Positions 8,347-16,484 of a DNA stretch of 60,781 nt are shown here, in pieces (the first letter of the stretch is position 1; each line of letters begins with the position of its first letter). Source of the DNA: Gammaproteobacteria bacterium (GTDB taxonomy: Bacteria > Pseudomonadota > Gammaproteobacteria > GCA-001735895); the NCBI GenBank assembly GCA_029862125.1, contig JAOTXY010000013.1:1-60781 (forward strand), read 5' to 3'. The translations under genes were made by a program, and so were the position numbers. The notes beneath the pieces are model-generated. The model was given only the letters and a program-made list of their open reading frames with translations. It had not been told where the DNA came from and ran no database searches.

Positions 8347-9006
8347 TTAAGCCGCCAGTCGTTGTAAGCTGTAGGAGCCATTCTTTTCCATCACGCCGAG
8401 ATAAAGGTCTTCAAATTCATCGACTACTGAATCGCGGACCTCGGGTAGGGCCAGCAGGCGCTCGGCCCAGGCGACAGTCCGTGGCATAGATGCACGATCA
8501 ATGACCGAAAGCCTGCCATCGGCGACCGAGTCCTGTCTGAAAAAAGGAGCAAACGCGGTATCGGCGAGCGAGAATTCGGCACCATTGAACCAGGGGCCGT
8601 CGCCGAGGCGTTTCTCCACGCGTTCGAGCTGGCTGACCAGTCGTTCCCGGTACTTGTTATAACTTTCCTCGTCCTTGCTCATTTTCATCATGTAGAGATT
8701 ACCCAGCATATTCGACGCAAATTCGATCCAGGCACGGTTCTTAGCACGCGCCAACGGCTCTTTGGGTTGTAGATCTCCACCGGTAATTTCGTCGAGGTAT
8801 TCATTGATGACCGCTGATTCGAACAGGATCTCATCGTCGACTTTCAACACCGGCACTTTTCCCAGCGGTGAAATCTCGAGGAACCAGTCGGGTGGGTCGG
8901 CGAGGTCGATATAGGTGATATCAAAATCGATATTCTTGTGTTTCAGGGTAATAACCGCGCGTTGTACGAACGGGCAGGTCTTAAAGCTGATCAGCTGTAG
9001 CGACAT
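8347..9006 (-). CDS. glutathione S-transferase
   Basis: GST-family protein of about 219 residues if translation starts at ATG 9006 (MSLQLISF), six codons inside the longest frame. The N-terminal thioredoxin-like domain shows TCPFVQR as the active-site region, then GKVPVLK with the cis-Pro and ESAVINEYL for glutathione binding; a helical C-terminal domain follows. Probably a detoxification or glutathione-conjugation enzyme with unknown substrate. Single gene, divergent from the O-methyltransferase. Confidence 0.9.
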   Translation of the reverse strand: MSLQLISFKTCPFVQRAVITLKHKNIDFDITYIDLADPPDWFLEISPLGKVPVLKVDDEILFESAVINEYLDEITGGDLQPKEPLARAKNRAWIEFASNMLGNLYMMKMSKDEESYNKYRERLVSQLERVEKRLGDGPWFNGAEFSLADTAFAPFFRQDSVADGRLSVIDRASMPRTVAWAERLLALPEVRDSVVDEFEDLYLGVMEKNGSYSLQRLAA

Positions 9007-9133
9007 TGTGTTGTTCCCTGGCATAAGTCAGAATAAAAGTGTCAGATTCACAAGGTATGGGTCAAAAAAACCAAACTCAACCCCAAAATGTTTATGGATT
9101 TTGGTGAGCTTGAGTCATTGAGGAGAAATCACT

Positions 9134-9802
9134 ATGTCGACAGCGACACTAGGTCTTGACGAAACCCTGCAAAAATACCTGTTGGAAGTTTCGTTACATG
9201 AACCGGAAGCCTGCCTGCGCTTGCGCGAGCAGACACTGGAACTGCCGGATGCCAATATGATCAGTTCGCCCGAACAGGTGCAATTATTAAAGTTGCTGTT
9301 CAAAATGCTGGATGCAACAAATGGTCTCGAAATCGGCACCTTCACCGGTTACACCACGCTGAGATTGACCATGGCGATGCCGAAACTGAAGATGACCTGC
9401 TGTGACGTGAGCGAAGAATTCACCCGTATCGCGCGCGAGCACTGGCAGGCGGCAAAGGTTCAGGATCGTATCGATTTACAAATTGCATCGGCGCAGCAAA
9501 CCCTGGATCGCCTGATAGATGAGGGATTCGAAGGCGCCTACGATTTTGCCTACATCGACGCGGATAAGAGCGGCTATCGAGGTTACGTCGAATCCTGCCT
9601 GACGCTGGTTCGGCCCGGCGGCCTGATAACACTCGATAATGTACTCTGGAGTGGCTCGGTCGCCAATCCAGAAGATACCAGCGAGGACACGGTAGCGTTA
9701 CGTGAGCTCAATCAATGGATCTATGCGCAGGCTCCCGGTCGCTATGACCTGTCATTGATTCCGATTGGTGACGGGCTGACCGTACTGCGCAAGTATTACT
9801 AG
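9134..9802 (+). CDS. SAM-dependent O-methyltransferase (CCoAOMT family)
   Basis: Class I methyltransferase of 222 residues resembling caffeoyl-CoA O-methyltransferase/YrrM proteins. SAM motif I is EIGTFTGYTTL, the acidic metal/SAM stretch is YIDADKSGY, and DNVLWSG is the characteristic metal-ligand segment. GAGGAG lies nine bases before the ATG. The leader holds an imperfect hairpin at 9076-9114 (CTCAA plus CCAAAAT pairing with ATTTTGG plus TTGAG) just before the ribosome site. Substrate, probably a catechol or hydroxyl compound, is unknown. Confidence 0.9.
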   Translation: MSTATLGLDETLQKYLLEVSLHEPEACLRLREQTLELPDANMISSPEQVQLLKLLFKMLDATNGLEIGTFTGYTTLRLTMAMPKLKMTCCDVSEEFTRIAREHWQAAKVQDRIDLQIASAQQTLDRLIDEGFEGAYDFAYIDADKSGYRGYVESCLTLVRPGGLITLDNVLWSGSVANPEDTSEDTVALRELNQWIYAQAPGRYDLSLIPIGDGLTVLRKYY

Positions 9803-9809
9803 CGATACT

Positions 9810-9829
9810 GCGGGTATGGATATACCCGC
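9810..9829. terminator. hairpin between convergent genes
   Basis: GCGGGTAT and ATACCCGC form an 8-bp stem with a four-base loop between the ends of the O-methyltransferase and carboxymuconolactone-decarboxylase-like genes. Symmetric, so it could terminate both strands, but there is no clear U tract. Confidence 0.5.
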
Positions 9830-9848
9830 TAGTACCACGGAGTCCGGA

Positions 9849-10418
9849 TCAGTGCTGAACCTTGAGAATAGGTTGCACACCATCGAACATGGGTTCAAGC
9901 GAGACACCCAGCGCATCTCCGAATTTTGAAACCGCGATGTAAATAGTGATAACAAAAACCGCATCGACAATTTGCGGTTCTGTCCAGTTAGCATGCAGGC
10001 GCTGCCACAATTCCTCTGAAACCCTGTTCGCATCTTCACCAATCTGTACCGTGAGATCCATTAACGCCTTCTCACCCTCGGTAAAGTGTGGACTGGTTTT
10101 GTATTTGTCGCTGTCGATGTCCGCGATTTTTTCCTCTGCAATACCCAGCATGTCGGATACACGTTCATGCTGAACTACACAATACTGACACTGATTGCGT
10201 TGCGTTGCTTTTAAAATCAGCAATTCCTTGGTTTTCCAGTCGAGTACGCCATCTTTGAGGATGGCCATGATCATTTCGGTAAAAACCGTGCCGTACTCGG
10301 GTTGATGCCCGAACACTTTGAAAATATTCAACAGTGCCTGAAAGCGGTCCTCCGATTTGTCATAAAAGGCGATAGTTTCCGCATCAGCCTGTTCTCTTTC
10401 TACATATGAAACACTCAT
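9849..10418 (-). CDS. carboxymuconolactone decarboxylase / AhpD-like protein
   Basis: Protein of 189 residues of the CMD/AhpD fold. The redox-type motif NQCQYCVVQH gives Cys77, Cys80 and His84, which points to a peroxidase-like or alkylhydroperoxidase D-type activity rather than a true muconolactone decarboxylase. AGAGGAA precedes the ATG. It lies downstream of a TetR gene on the same strand, with an operator copy between the two, so it is the likely regulated target. Confidence 0.87.
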   Translation of the reverse strand: MSVSYVEREQADAETIAFYDKSEDRFQALLNIFKVFGHQPEYGTVFTEMIMAILKDGVLDWKTKELLILKATQRNQCQYCVVQHERVSDMLGIAEEKIADIDSDKYKTSPHFTEGEKALMDLTVQIGEDANRVSEELWQRLHANWTEPQIVDAVFVITIYIAVSKFGDALGVSLEPMFDGVQPILKVQH

Positions 10419-10439
10419 GCTTTAGTTCCTCTTGTTAAA

Positions 10440-10456
10440 TTGAACAATCGTTCCAA
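10440..10456. promoter_or_regulatory. TetR operator copy 1
   Basis: On the minus strand this reads TTGGAACGATTGTTCAA and matches 15 of 17 bases of the site at 11091-11107. It is an imperfect palindrome centred on the GAT step, 22 bases upstream of the CMD-family start and just past the TetR stop. Confidence 0.6.
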
Positions 10457-10471
10457 TTTTGACCAGATTAT

Positions 10472-11053
10472 TTACACCAGCATCATCCTGGCCTGTGATG
10501 TGACGGCTTCGATAATGGATTGTCGCGTGTTGGTACGTGTTAGTACGCGCAATCCTAAAAACAAACTGAGTAAAGCTTGCGCAGTGGATCGTGAGTTTAG
10601 TGAAGCCTTGATTGATTTTTCTTCTTTGGCAGACTCAATACAAGAAAAGAAAAAGGCTTCAACGCCCTTCAAGCTGCGATCAATAAATTTTGCAACTTCA
10701 GGGTCGTGCGGCGAAAGTTCGAGTGCTGTATTGACCAGTAGACAACCCCAGGGAGTGCCGTTATCAGCAGGTTTGGCAGCGGCGCTTTCGAAAACGGCGA
10801 TAATTGCCTCTAAAGGAGTATATTTTTCGATGATTCGATCCAGGTGCTCAATACGATAAATCCGGTCATAGTGATCCAGCGCGCTCATGAATAATGCATG
10901 TTTATTGGGAAAAGCATTGTAAATACTACCGCGATTAATTCCTGTAGCCTCGACCAGATCATGCATCGATGTGGCTTCATAGCCTCGTGACCAGAAGGCT
11001 TTCATTGCGCTTTCCAGTACTCTGGTTTTGTCGTAGTTCTTGTGCCAGGGCAT
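10472..11053 (-). CDS. TetR/AcrR family transcriptional regulator
   Basis: DNA-binding repressor of 193 residues. The N-terminal helix-turn-helix is at about residues 8-55, with AFWSRGYEATSMHDLVEATG and RGSIYNAFPNK, and the C-terminal ligand/dimer domain resembles those of YxaF/LmrA-like TetR proteins. GAGG precedes ATG 11053. Two matching operator-like sequences flank the gene, one in its own upstream region and one before the CMD-family gene. This indicates autoregulation and control of that gene. Inducer unknown. Confidence 0.92.
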   Translation of the reverse strand: MPWHKNYDKTRVLESAMKAFWSRGYEATSMHDLVEATGINRGSIYNAFPNKHALFMSALDHYDRIYRIEHLDRIIEKYTPLEAIIAVFESAAAKPADNGTPWGCLLVNTALELSPHDPEVAKFIDRSLKGVEAFFFSCIESAKEEKSIKASLNSRSTAQALLSLFLGLRVLTRTNTRQSIIEAVTSQARMMLV

Positions 11054-11090
11054 TAGTAATCCTCGTATAACAATTGCATATTAAACGAGT

Positions 11091-11107
11091 TTGGAACGAT
11101 CGGTCAA
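11091..11107. promoter_or_regulatory. TetR operator copy 2
   Basis: TTGGAACGATCGGTCAA, about 40 bases upstream of the TetR start, with 7 of 9 half-site positions paired around the central GAT/C step. Matches the copy at 10440-10456 in 15 of 17 bases. Confidence 0.6.
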
Positions 11108-11158
11108 AAAAACTGACAGATAAAGTGATACTTTAATTGGCTGGGCTTTATGTTTGAT

Positions 11159-12253
11159 TTAACAAGTACTCGGAAAAGTACCTGCCAGATTTCCTGCGCT
11201 GGGGTCGACAATTGCTGTTTCGGTGATCAGGCCGGTAATCAGCCGTGCCGGAGTTACGTCGAAGGCGTAGTTAGCGACCTTGGTACCATCCGGGGCAATC
11301 TTGACATGGCCGATTTCGCCGTTGGGCAGCTTACCCATCACCTGAGAAACCTCGGCTTCATCACGCTGTTCGATGGGCACTTCCTGTGCTCCGTTACTGA
11401 TGTCCCAGTCGATCGTTGTGCTCGGCAGGCAAACGTAAAATGGAACAGCGTTGTCTTTTGCTGCCAGTGCTTTCAGGTAAGTGCCGACCTTGTTGCAGAC
11501 ATCCCCGCTGCGGGTGGTTCGATCGCTGCCTACCAGGCACAGATCAACCATGCCTTGCTGCATCAAGTGTCCGCCGAGGTTATCGACGATCAGGGTATGC
11601 GGTATTCCATGGTGACCCAGTTCCCAGGTGGTCAGGCCTGCGCCCTGGTTGCGTGGACGGGTTTCGTCAACCCAGATGTGAATCGGAATGCCGGCATCAT
11701 GGGCCATGTAAATCGGCGCCGTTGCGGTACCCCAGTCGACCGTTGCGAGCCAGCCGGCGTTGCAGTGGGTCAGGATATTAACGCTTTCGCCGGATGGCTT
11801 TTGAGCGGCAATTTGCTTGATAACCTCGAGCCCATGAATGCCTATGGACTGGTTGGTTTCGACATCCAGTTCGGCGATTCGACCTGCTTCAACAAACGCA
11901 CGCTCAAACCGATCGCCAGGTGTCAACGGTTCCAGGCAGTCACGAAGGCGATCTAGTGACCAGCGCAGATTGACAGCGGTTGGCCGGGTCCGGAATAACC
12001 GGGAGTAGGCATTTTTCATGGCGGCATCGGACGAATCCTCACGCATCGCCAGATAATATCCGTAGGCTGCGGTCGCACCGATTAACGGTGCACCGCGCAC
12101 CACCATATCGCGTATCGCAATGCATGCATCCTCCAGGTTTTGCAGGTTCCTGACTTCGAATGCATGTGGCAACCGGGTTTGATCAATGGCATCAATCGAC
12201 CAGCCGTCGTCATTGATCCAGATGCTACGGTAGGCAATTCCATCGACATTCAT
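11159..12253 (-). CDS. mtnA: methylthioribose-1-phosphate isomerase
   Basis: Isomerase of 364 residues converting 5-methylthioribose-1-phosphate to methylthioribulose-1-phosphate in 5'-methylthioadenosine salvage. [13 protein letters not shown] (53-65) is the family's substrate loop, catalytic Cys164 sits in LTHCNAG and catalytic Asp244 in VGSDRTT. Starts three bases after the stop of the aldolase gene, as the last gene of a thioredoxin-fold protein/aldolase/mtnA operon. No mtnB, mtnC, mtnD or mtnE is nearby, and no mtnP or mtnK, so the route downstream is probably the aldolase branch. Confidence 0.94.
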   Translation of the reverse strand: MNVDGIAYRSIWINDDGWSIDAIDQTRLPHAFEVRNLQNLEDACIAIRDMVVRGAPLIGATAAYGYYLAMREDSSDAAMKNAYSRLFRTRPTAVNLRWSLDRLRDCLEPLTPGDRFERAFVEAGRIAELDVETNQSIGIHGLEVIKQIAAQKPSGESVNILTHCNAGWLATVDWGTATAPIYMAHDAGIPIHIWVDETRPRNQGAGLTTWELGHHGIPHTLIVDNLGGHLMQQGMVDLCLVGSDRTTRSGDVCNKVGTYLKALAAKDNAVPFYVCLPSTTIDWDISNGAQEVPIEQRDEAEVSQVMGKLPNGEIGHVKIAPDGTKVANYAFDVTPARLITGLITETAIVDPSAGNLAGTFPSTC

Positions 12254-12256
12254 AAT

Positions 12257-12922
12257 TCAGTCGCCGTCGACAGGTTGCTTACCGTAGCTTTCAAACCTTG
12301 TCAGTACCTCGGCCATTTGAGCCTCGTCAAGAATAACCGGGTCGCCAGCCTGGCGCGCATGCCAGTACTGTTTTGCCAGGGTTTCAATCTCGATGCCGAG
12401 CCCCAGAGCCTTGTCCAGTTTGTCGTGATAGCAAATCATACCGTGGGTTCCGAGCAGGCAGGCGCGCCGGTCATCGAGTGCAGCCAACATGTTGTCAGAT
12501 AGCGCCTGCGTACCGAACAGAGCGTAATCGGCGCAGCGAATATCGCTACCACCGGCAACCGCAACCATGTAATGAAAGGCTGGAATATCCAGTCGCAGGC
12601 AGGATAGTGCGGTGGCGAAGATTGAATGGGCGTGTAATACCGCACCCGCCTGTGGCCGGTTAACGTAGATATCCCGGTGCATACGCCATTCGCTCGATGG
12701 CGCCAGTGGATCACGGCAATTACCGTCCATATCGATAAAAACGATATGTTCGTGCTGCAGCTGCTGGTACGGTATGCCCGATGGTGTAATCAGAAACCCA
12801 TCCTCGAAACGCACGCTGATATTGCCGGCGCTACCCTGGTTGATTCCCTGCGCATTCATCGCCAGGCAACTTTCTATCACGTTGCGCGACAGGGATTTTC
12901 GCGTGTCAGCATCTGCATTCAT
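12257..12922 (-). CDS. class II aldolase (fuculose-1-phosphate aldolase type)
   Basis: Zinc aldolase of 221 residues. The residues match L-fuculose-1-phosphate aldolase with a constant offset: Glu78 (SSEWRMH), His97 and His99 (LHAHS) and His160 (GTHGM). GSAGNIS (30-36) is the phosphate loop. Directly upstream of mtnA, as in the dihydroxyacetone-phosphate shunt where an Ald2-type enzyme splits methylthioribulose-1-phosphate into DHAP and 2-methylthioacetaldehyde. MtnB dehydratase belongs to the same superfamily, but the conserved Glu-His-His-His aldolase set and the missing rest of the salvage pathway favour the aldolase. Function is inferred from context. Confidence 0.85.
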   Translation of the reverse strand: MNADADTRKSLSRNVIESCLAMNAQGINQGSAGNISVRFEDGFLITPSGIPYQQLQHEHIVFIDMDGNCRDPLAPSSEWRMHRDIYVNRPQAGAVLHAHSIFATALSCLRLDIPAFHYMVAVAGGSDIRCADYALFGTQALSDNMLAALDDRRACLLGTHGMICYHDKLDKALGLGIEIETLAKQYWHARQAGDPVILDEAQMAEVLTRFESYGKQPVDGD

Positions 12923-12933
12923 GGACAGGTTTC

Positions 12934-13896
12934 TTATTCGATGGTTTCGCGTTGTTGAAGACGCCAGCCCTGGTAATCGATACCCCTGTCGTAAACTCGT
13001 TTATTAACGTAATCGAGTGCGCCCCAGAGTCGATAAAACTGAACGACTGAATCAATACGCATAATTTCCTTTCCACCGGGACTGAACAGTATAACGGTCG
13101 GAGTATAAAACAGACCGAGGTCTTTTCCCCACCGGTTAGCCGTGGTTTTTATACCCCCCGGAGTAATCACCTCGGTATCCGCAAACAGATTAAGCTGTAC
13201 CACGTCCATTTTTGCGATTTCCCCGAGAATTTCGTCTTGCATGAGTGGTCCACTATGAAGCAATTCACAGGCATGACATGACCCCTGCTCAAATATGACC
13301 GCAAGCGGTTTGTTCGATGATTGCTTGCGGCGATCCAGGTTATATGGTGGCGGCATGAGAAAGTCGCGCTCAATCAAATCACCCGAGGTGAAAAATAAAT
13401 CGGGTTCTGCGCGTTCAAGGTAATCGCGAAATTTCTCAACACGGAAAAAGCCCTCGGCGACATAATGCAATACCGCGCGAAACTGGTATGGCGGATAATA
13501 GCCGCGCAGGCGATAAACAGGCTTGCCCTTGCGATCATAGAATACCAGCGACGGGGTGAAGTTAGTGTCGTAGCGTAACGCGAGTTCGCGTTCGGTGTAG
13601 GTGTTGCCATCGGTATCGACAAACTCCTCGATACCCCAGATATCGACGGGTATCACATCGAAATGCTCACGCAGGTAATGCTCGGTGGTGCTATCGGTGA
13701 GATTGATCTCGAAGAACTTTTCGCAGTAGGCGCAGCGTTTCTGGCCGTAGTAAACCGCGATGCCGAATTTACCCTGTTCTCGTGCTTCGTCGATATCGTC
13801 GTTCAGATCGCCCAAACTGAGCTTGAACCAGTCGGGGTAAACCAGTTCCTCGTCGAGCAGGGTATCGTCGAATTTGAGCGGGTCCTTTTCGGTCAT
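12934..13896 (-). CDS. two-domain thioredoxin-fold protein
   Basis: Protein of 320 residues with two thioredoxin-like domains. The first has KRCAYCEK (Cys55, Cys58) with a cis-Pro at FTPSLVF near 115. The second has GSCHACEL (Cys207, Cys210) with its own FYTPTVIL. No signal peptide or membrane segment is visible, so it should be cytosolic unless exported otherwise. It begins an operon with the aldolase and mtnA, 11 bases before the aldolase. Related proteins are annotated as SoxW-like thioredoxins. Its role beside the methylthio genes is unknown; thiol or disulfide handling is a guess. Confidence 0.82.
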   Translation of the reverse strand: MTEKDPLKFDDTLLDEELVYPDWFKLSLGDLNDDIDEAREQGKFGIAVYYGQKRCAYCEKFFEINLTDSTTEHYLREHFDVIPVDIWGIEEFVDTDGNTYTERELALRYDTNFTPSLVFYDRKGKPVYRLRGYYPPYQFRAVLHYVAEGFFRVEKFRDYLERAEPDLFFTSGDLIERDFLMPPPYNLDRRKQSSNKPLAVIFEQGSCHACELLHSGPLMQDEILGEIAKMDVVQLNLFADTEVITPGGIKTTANRWGKDLGLFYTPTVILFSPGGKEIMRIDSVVQFYRLWGALDYVNKRVYDRGIDYQGWRLQQRETIE

Positions 13897-13945
13897 AGGC
13901 TTTAAATATCCTACTTCATCGGCATGCTGGACTGACTCAGGTCAA

Positions 13946-15361
13946 TTAATTATGGAATTTCGAGTCGCTGCGCCCATAAATATCATCAAACCGAACGATG
14001 TCGTCTTCACCGAGATACGAGCCCGACTGCACTTCGATGATATCGAGCGGGATGTTGCCCGGATTTTCGATGTAGTGAGTGGCCCCGATAGGAATAAAAA
14101 CAGACTCGTTTTCATGCAGTTCGAAAATTTCGTCGTCGCGAAATACCCGCGCCGTGCCCTTGACCACAACCCAGTGTTCAGCACGATGATGCTTTTGCTT
14201 GGACAACCGGGCGCCGGGGCTGACGGTTATCCGTTTGACCTTGTAACGCTCGCCTTCATCGACGGAATCGAAACTACCCCAGGGACGGTAAACGATACGA
14301 TGAAAATTTTCTTCCTCGCGCTGCTCTCGCTTGAGTTGCTCGACAATTTGCTTTACCTCGGGCGCCTGCTCCTTGTCAGCTACCAGCACCGCGTCATGGG
14401 TTTCCACAATTACGAGGTCTTCGACCCCAACCGTGGCGACCAGGCGACTTTCCGCGTGCACAAACGAATTTTCGGTGTTGCTTGTGATGACATCGCCGTG
14501 CGTGGTGTTTCCAGCCTTATCCTTTTCGCCCTGGTGCCATAACGACGACCAGCTGCCGATATCACTCCAGCCAGCATCCATCGGCACCACGCAGGCCAGG
14601 TCGGTTTTTTCCATTACCGCATAGTCGATTGATTCGGGCTCGCATTTGCCATACGCGTCCGCATCAAGTCGTAAAAAGCCGATATCTTCCTGCAGGTTAC
14701 CAACTGCAAGCTGGCAATGGCTGACCATATCCGGTTTAAATTTTTCCAGTTCCTGTAGATAGGTTTGTGCCTTGAACATAAACATACCACTGTTCCAGTA
14801 GTAATCTCCCGTGGCCAGGTATTTCTCGGCCGTGTCGCGATCGGGTTTTTCGACAAATTGATCGACGATGAATCCGTTACCTTCAGCTTTTCCGCGTTTA
14901 ATATAACCGTAACCCGTGGCGGCATTTGTAGGGACAATCCCGAAAGTCACCAGCTTGCCGGCCTCGGCTAGCGGCTGAGCCTTTTTTACCGCATCGTGAA
15001 ACGCCTTCTCGTCAGCTATTTCGTGGTCTGCGGAAAGTACCAGCAGGATCGGATCTTCCGCGAGCCCGGCGGCGTGAATCGCCGCAACCGCGATGGCTGG
15101 TGCCGTGTTTTTGCCAAAGGGTTCGAGAATGATCGACAAGTCTTCGATGCCAATCTGGCGTGCCTGTTCGGCAACCATGAAGCGGTGCTCATTGTTGCAT
15201 ATCACGGTAGGCGCGGCATGTTCCAGCCCGTCGAGGCGCGACAATGTCATTTGCAGCATAGTCTCATCATGCAGCAGGCTTAAAAACTGCTTCGGATACA
15301 TTTTGCGCGACAATGGCCATAGCCTGGTGCCGGAACCGCCGGAAAGTATGATTGGAATCAA
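13946..15361 (-). CDS. manC: mannose-1-phosphate guanylyltransferase / mannose-6-phosphate isomerase
   Basis: Bifunctional type II enzyme of 471 residues for GDP-mannose synthesis. The nucleotidyltransferase half shows [12 protein letters not shown] at residues 8-19 and FVEKPD near 170. The cupin isomerase half begins around residue 350 with YRPWGSFD and has [10 protein letters not shown] metal-site histidines. It would feed polysaccharide or capsule synthesis, but no other glycan-assembly gene lies in the window. Divergent from a small membrane protein and 49 bases upstream of the thioredoxin-fold gene. Confidence 0.95.
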   Translation of the reverse strand: MIPIILSGGSGTRLWPLSRKMYPKQFLSLLHDETMLQMTLSRLDGLEHAAPTVICNNEHRFMVAEQARQIGIEDLSIILEPFGKNTAPAIAVAAIHAAGLAEDPILLVLSADHEIADEKAFHDAVKKAQPLAEAGKLVTFGIVPTNAATGYGYIKRGKAEGNGFIVDQFVEKPDRDTAEKYLATGDYYWNSGMFMFKAQTYLQELEKFKPDMVSHCQLAVGNLQEDIGFLRLDADAYGKCEPESIDYAVMEKTDLACVVPMDAGWSDIGSWSSLWHQGEKDKAGNTTHGDVITSNTENSFVHAESRLVATVGVEDLVIVETHDAVLVADKEQAPEVKQIVEQLKREQREEENFHRIVYRPWGSFDSVDEGERYKVKRITVSPGARLSKQKHHRAEHWVVVKGTARVFRDDEIFELHENESVFIPIGATHYIENPGNIPLDIIEVQSGSYLGEDDIVRFDDIYGRSDSKFHN

Positions 15362-15455
15362 TTTATGGTCTCGCTCTTGCTGTGAAACAGTTACGGTTGC
15401 TTTAGCCCTGGTCGAACCCTATTATAAATTGATATGTCAGGTAAAAACAGGCGCT

Positions 15456-15653
15456 ATGTCACAGGAAACTTCGAGATCAGAGCAGGTTATTGAGGGCTAC
15501 AAAAAGCACAAGCTCGCTGCCAGTGCACTGGCTGGCATTCACGAATTAATCCAAAGTTTCGAACAGGAGCGTGTTGTTGACCGTAGTTTGGCGGTCATCG
15601 GTTTACTGGGTATTCTGCTGCTGGTCGGGATCTCGGCTTACTTTTTGTTATAG
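15456..15653 (+). CDS. small single-pass membrane protein
   Basis: Sixty-five-residue open frame beginning ATG at 15456, with a charged, helical N-terminal part (residues 1-43) and one C-terminal transmembrane segment, AVIGLLGILLLVGISAYFLL. The frame is open much further upstream, but that part is antisense to manC and is not credible. Not recognised. A tail-anchored topology with the soluble part in the cytoplasm is likely. Conservation would be needed to be sure it is translated. Confidence 0.55.
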   Translation: MSQETSRSEQVIEGYKKHKLAASALAGIHELIQSFEQERVVDRSLAVIGLLGILLLVGISAYFLL

Positions 15654-15673
15654 ATCGACAGTCTTAATTTAAC

Positions 15674-16396
15674 CTAAGCCCTGCAAGTGCTGGCCTGTTC
15701 AAATTTCTGCAACAGGTAATCGAGCAATTCATCCATTCGGACTTTAAGCGCATCGGCTTCACCCTGCTTGAGATGTTCGAGCATCTGTCGGTGTAGCGAG
15801 ATAATATCGCTGCGCTCACGCACCACCGTTACCACCATGTTGGTAACCGGAATCAATGCCTCGATTACGGTATACATGACGAAACGCAGCATGCCATTGT
15901 CGGTGGCATCGACCAGCGCCCGGTGAAAAGCGACGTCGGCCTGGCAAAATGCTTCATCACTGATCCCGGGGTCTTGCTGACGCTTTAACGCAGCTTCGAT
16001 ATTCTGGATATGGGTTGCGCTCGCGTTGTTAGCAGCAAGATCGATGCAGCTGCCCTGCAAGGCACGCCGTGCCTCGATAATTTCTTCAATGCTAAGGGCC
16101 CCCATGCCAACCAGCAGGGTGGCTGCACCGCTCAGGGACTCGGCCAGTTCAGAATAGCTTGGCTGGACCACGAAATTTCCACCTGTCGGGCCGCGTTTTG
16201 CGCGCACCAGGTTCTGTGCGGCGAGCCGCTTCAGTGCTTCACGCACGCTGGGGCGCGAGACGCCGTAGCGTTGTGCCAGCTCATCTTCGGTGGGCAAGCG
16301 CTGACCAATTTTGAATTGGCCGGCAACGATGGCCGATCGCAGTTGCTCGGCAATTTGTTTCGAAATACTGGCCTTGACGATTGTATTTTCCTGCAC
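15674..16396 (-). CDS. GntR/FadR-subfamily regulator with FCD domain
   Basis: Transcriptional regulator of about 240 residues. The winged helix shows RLPTEDELAQRYGVSRPSVREAL and a GPTGGNFV wing. The FCD ligand domain follows with ADVAFHRAL and further histidines that usually bind a metal and an organic acid. I choose GTG 16396 because AGGGA lies seven bases upstream; the frame is open to 16486, but those starts lack a ribosome site and would overlap acuI. Divergent from acuI. The palindrome at 16448-16462 lies between them and a sister palindrome precedes dmdA. Likely effector: a DMSP-derived acid or acyl compound, by inference. Confidence 0.9.
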   Translation of the reverse strand: MQENTIVKASISKQIAEQLRSAIVAGQFKIGQRLPTEDELAQRYGVSRPSVREALKRLAAQNLVRAKRGPTGGNFVVQPSYSELAESLSGAATLLVGMGALSIEEIIEARRALQGSCIDLAANNASATHIQNIEAALKRQQDPGISDEAFCQADVAFHRALVDATDNGMLRFVMYTVIEALIPVTNMVVTVVRERSDIISLHRQMLEHLKQGEADALKVRMDELLDYLLQKFEQASTCRA

Positions 16397-16447
16397 TGTT
16401 ATGTCCCTGGTTTGGTGATGCATTTGCGGAACAATTACTTTAACATG

Positions 16448-16462
16448 ATTTGTATTACAAAT
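16448..16462. promoter_or_regulatory. GntR-type operator between gntR and acuI
   Basis: Perfect 7-1-7 palindrome ATTTGTA-T-TACAAAT, 23 bases upstream of the acuI ATG, well placed to block acuI transcription and to autoregulate gntR. It shares its arms with the palindrome at 5670-5684. Read on the minus strand it holds TTGTAA in the same register as TTGTCA at dmdA, although the -10 that follows (TAATTG) is weak. Confidence 0.65.
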
Positions 16463-16484
16463 AGAATTTCTACGGGGTTGATGC

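Noticed and set aside
9849..10418. True 4-carboxymuconolactone decarboxylase of the beta-ketoadipate pathway
   Set aside because: The CxxCxxxH motif is AhpD/peroxidase-like and no other beta-ketoadipate gene is present.
11150..11956. Plus-strand open frame of 268 codons
   Set aside because: Antisense to mtnA, whose catalytic Cys and Asp motifs are intact.
12257..12922. MtnB methylthioribulose-1-phosphate dehydratase
   Set aside because: Not excluded by family, but the fuculose-aldolase-type Glu-His-His-His set is complete and no mtnC, mtnD or mtnE follows.
13874..14542. Plus-strand open frame of 222 codons
   Set aside because: Antisense to the cupin half of the ManC-type gene; no family features.
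15093..15455. 5' part of the plus-strand frame that ends at 15653
   Set aside because: Antisense to manC; only the tail from ATG 15456 has protein-like features.
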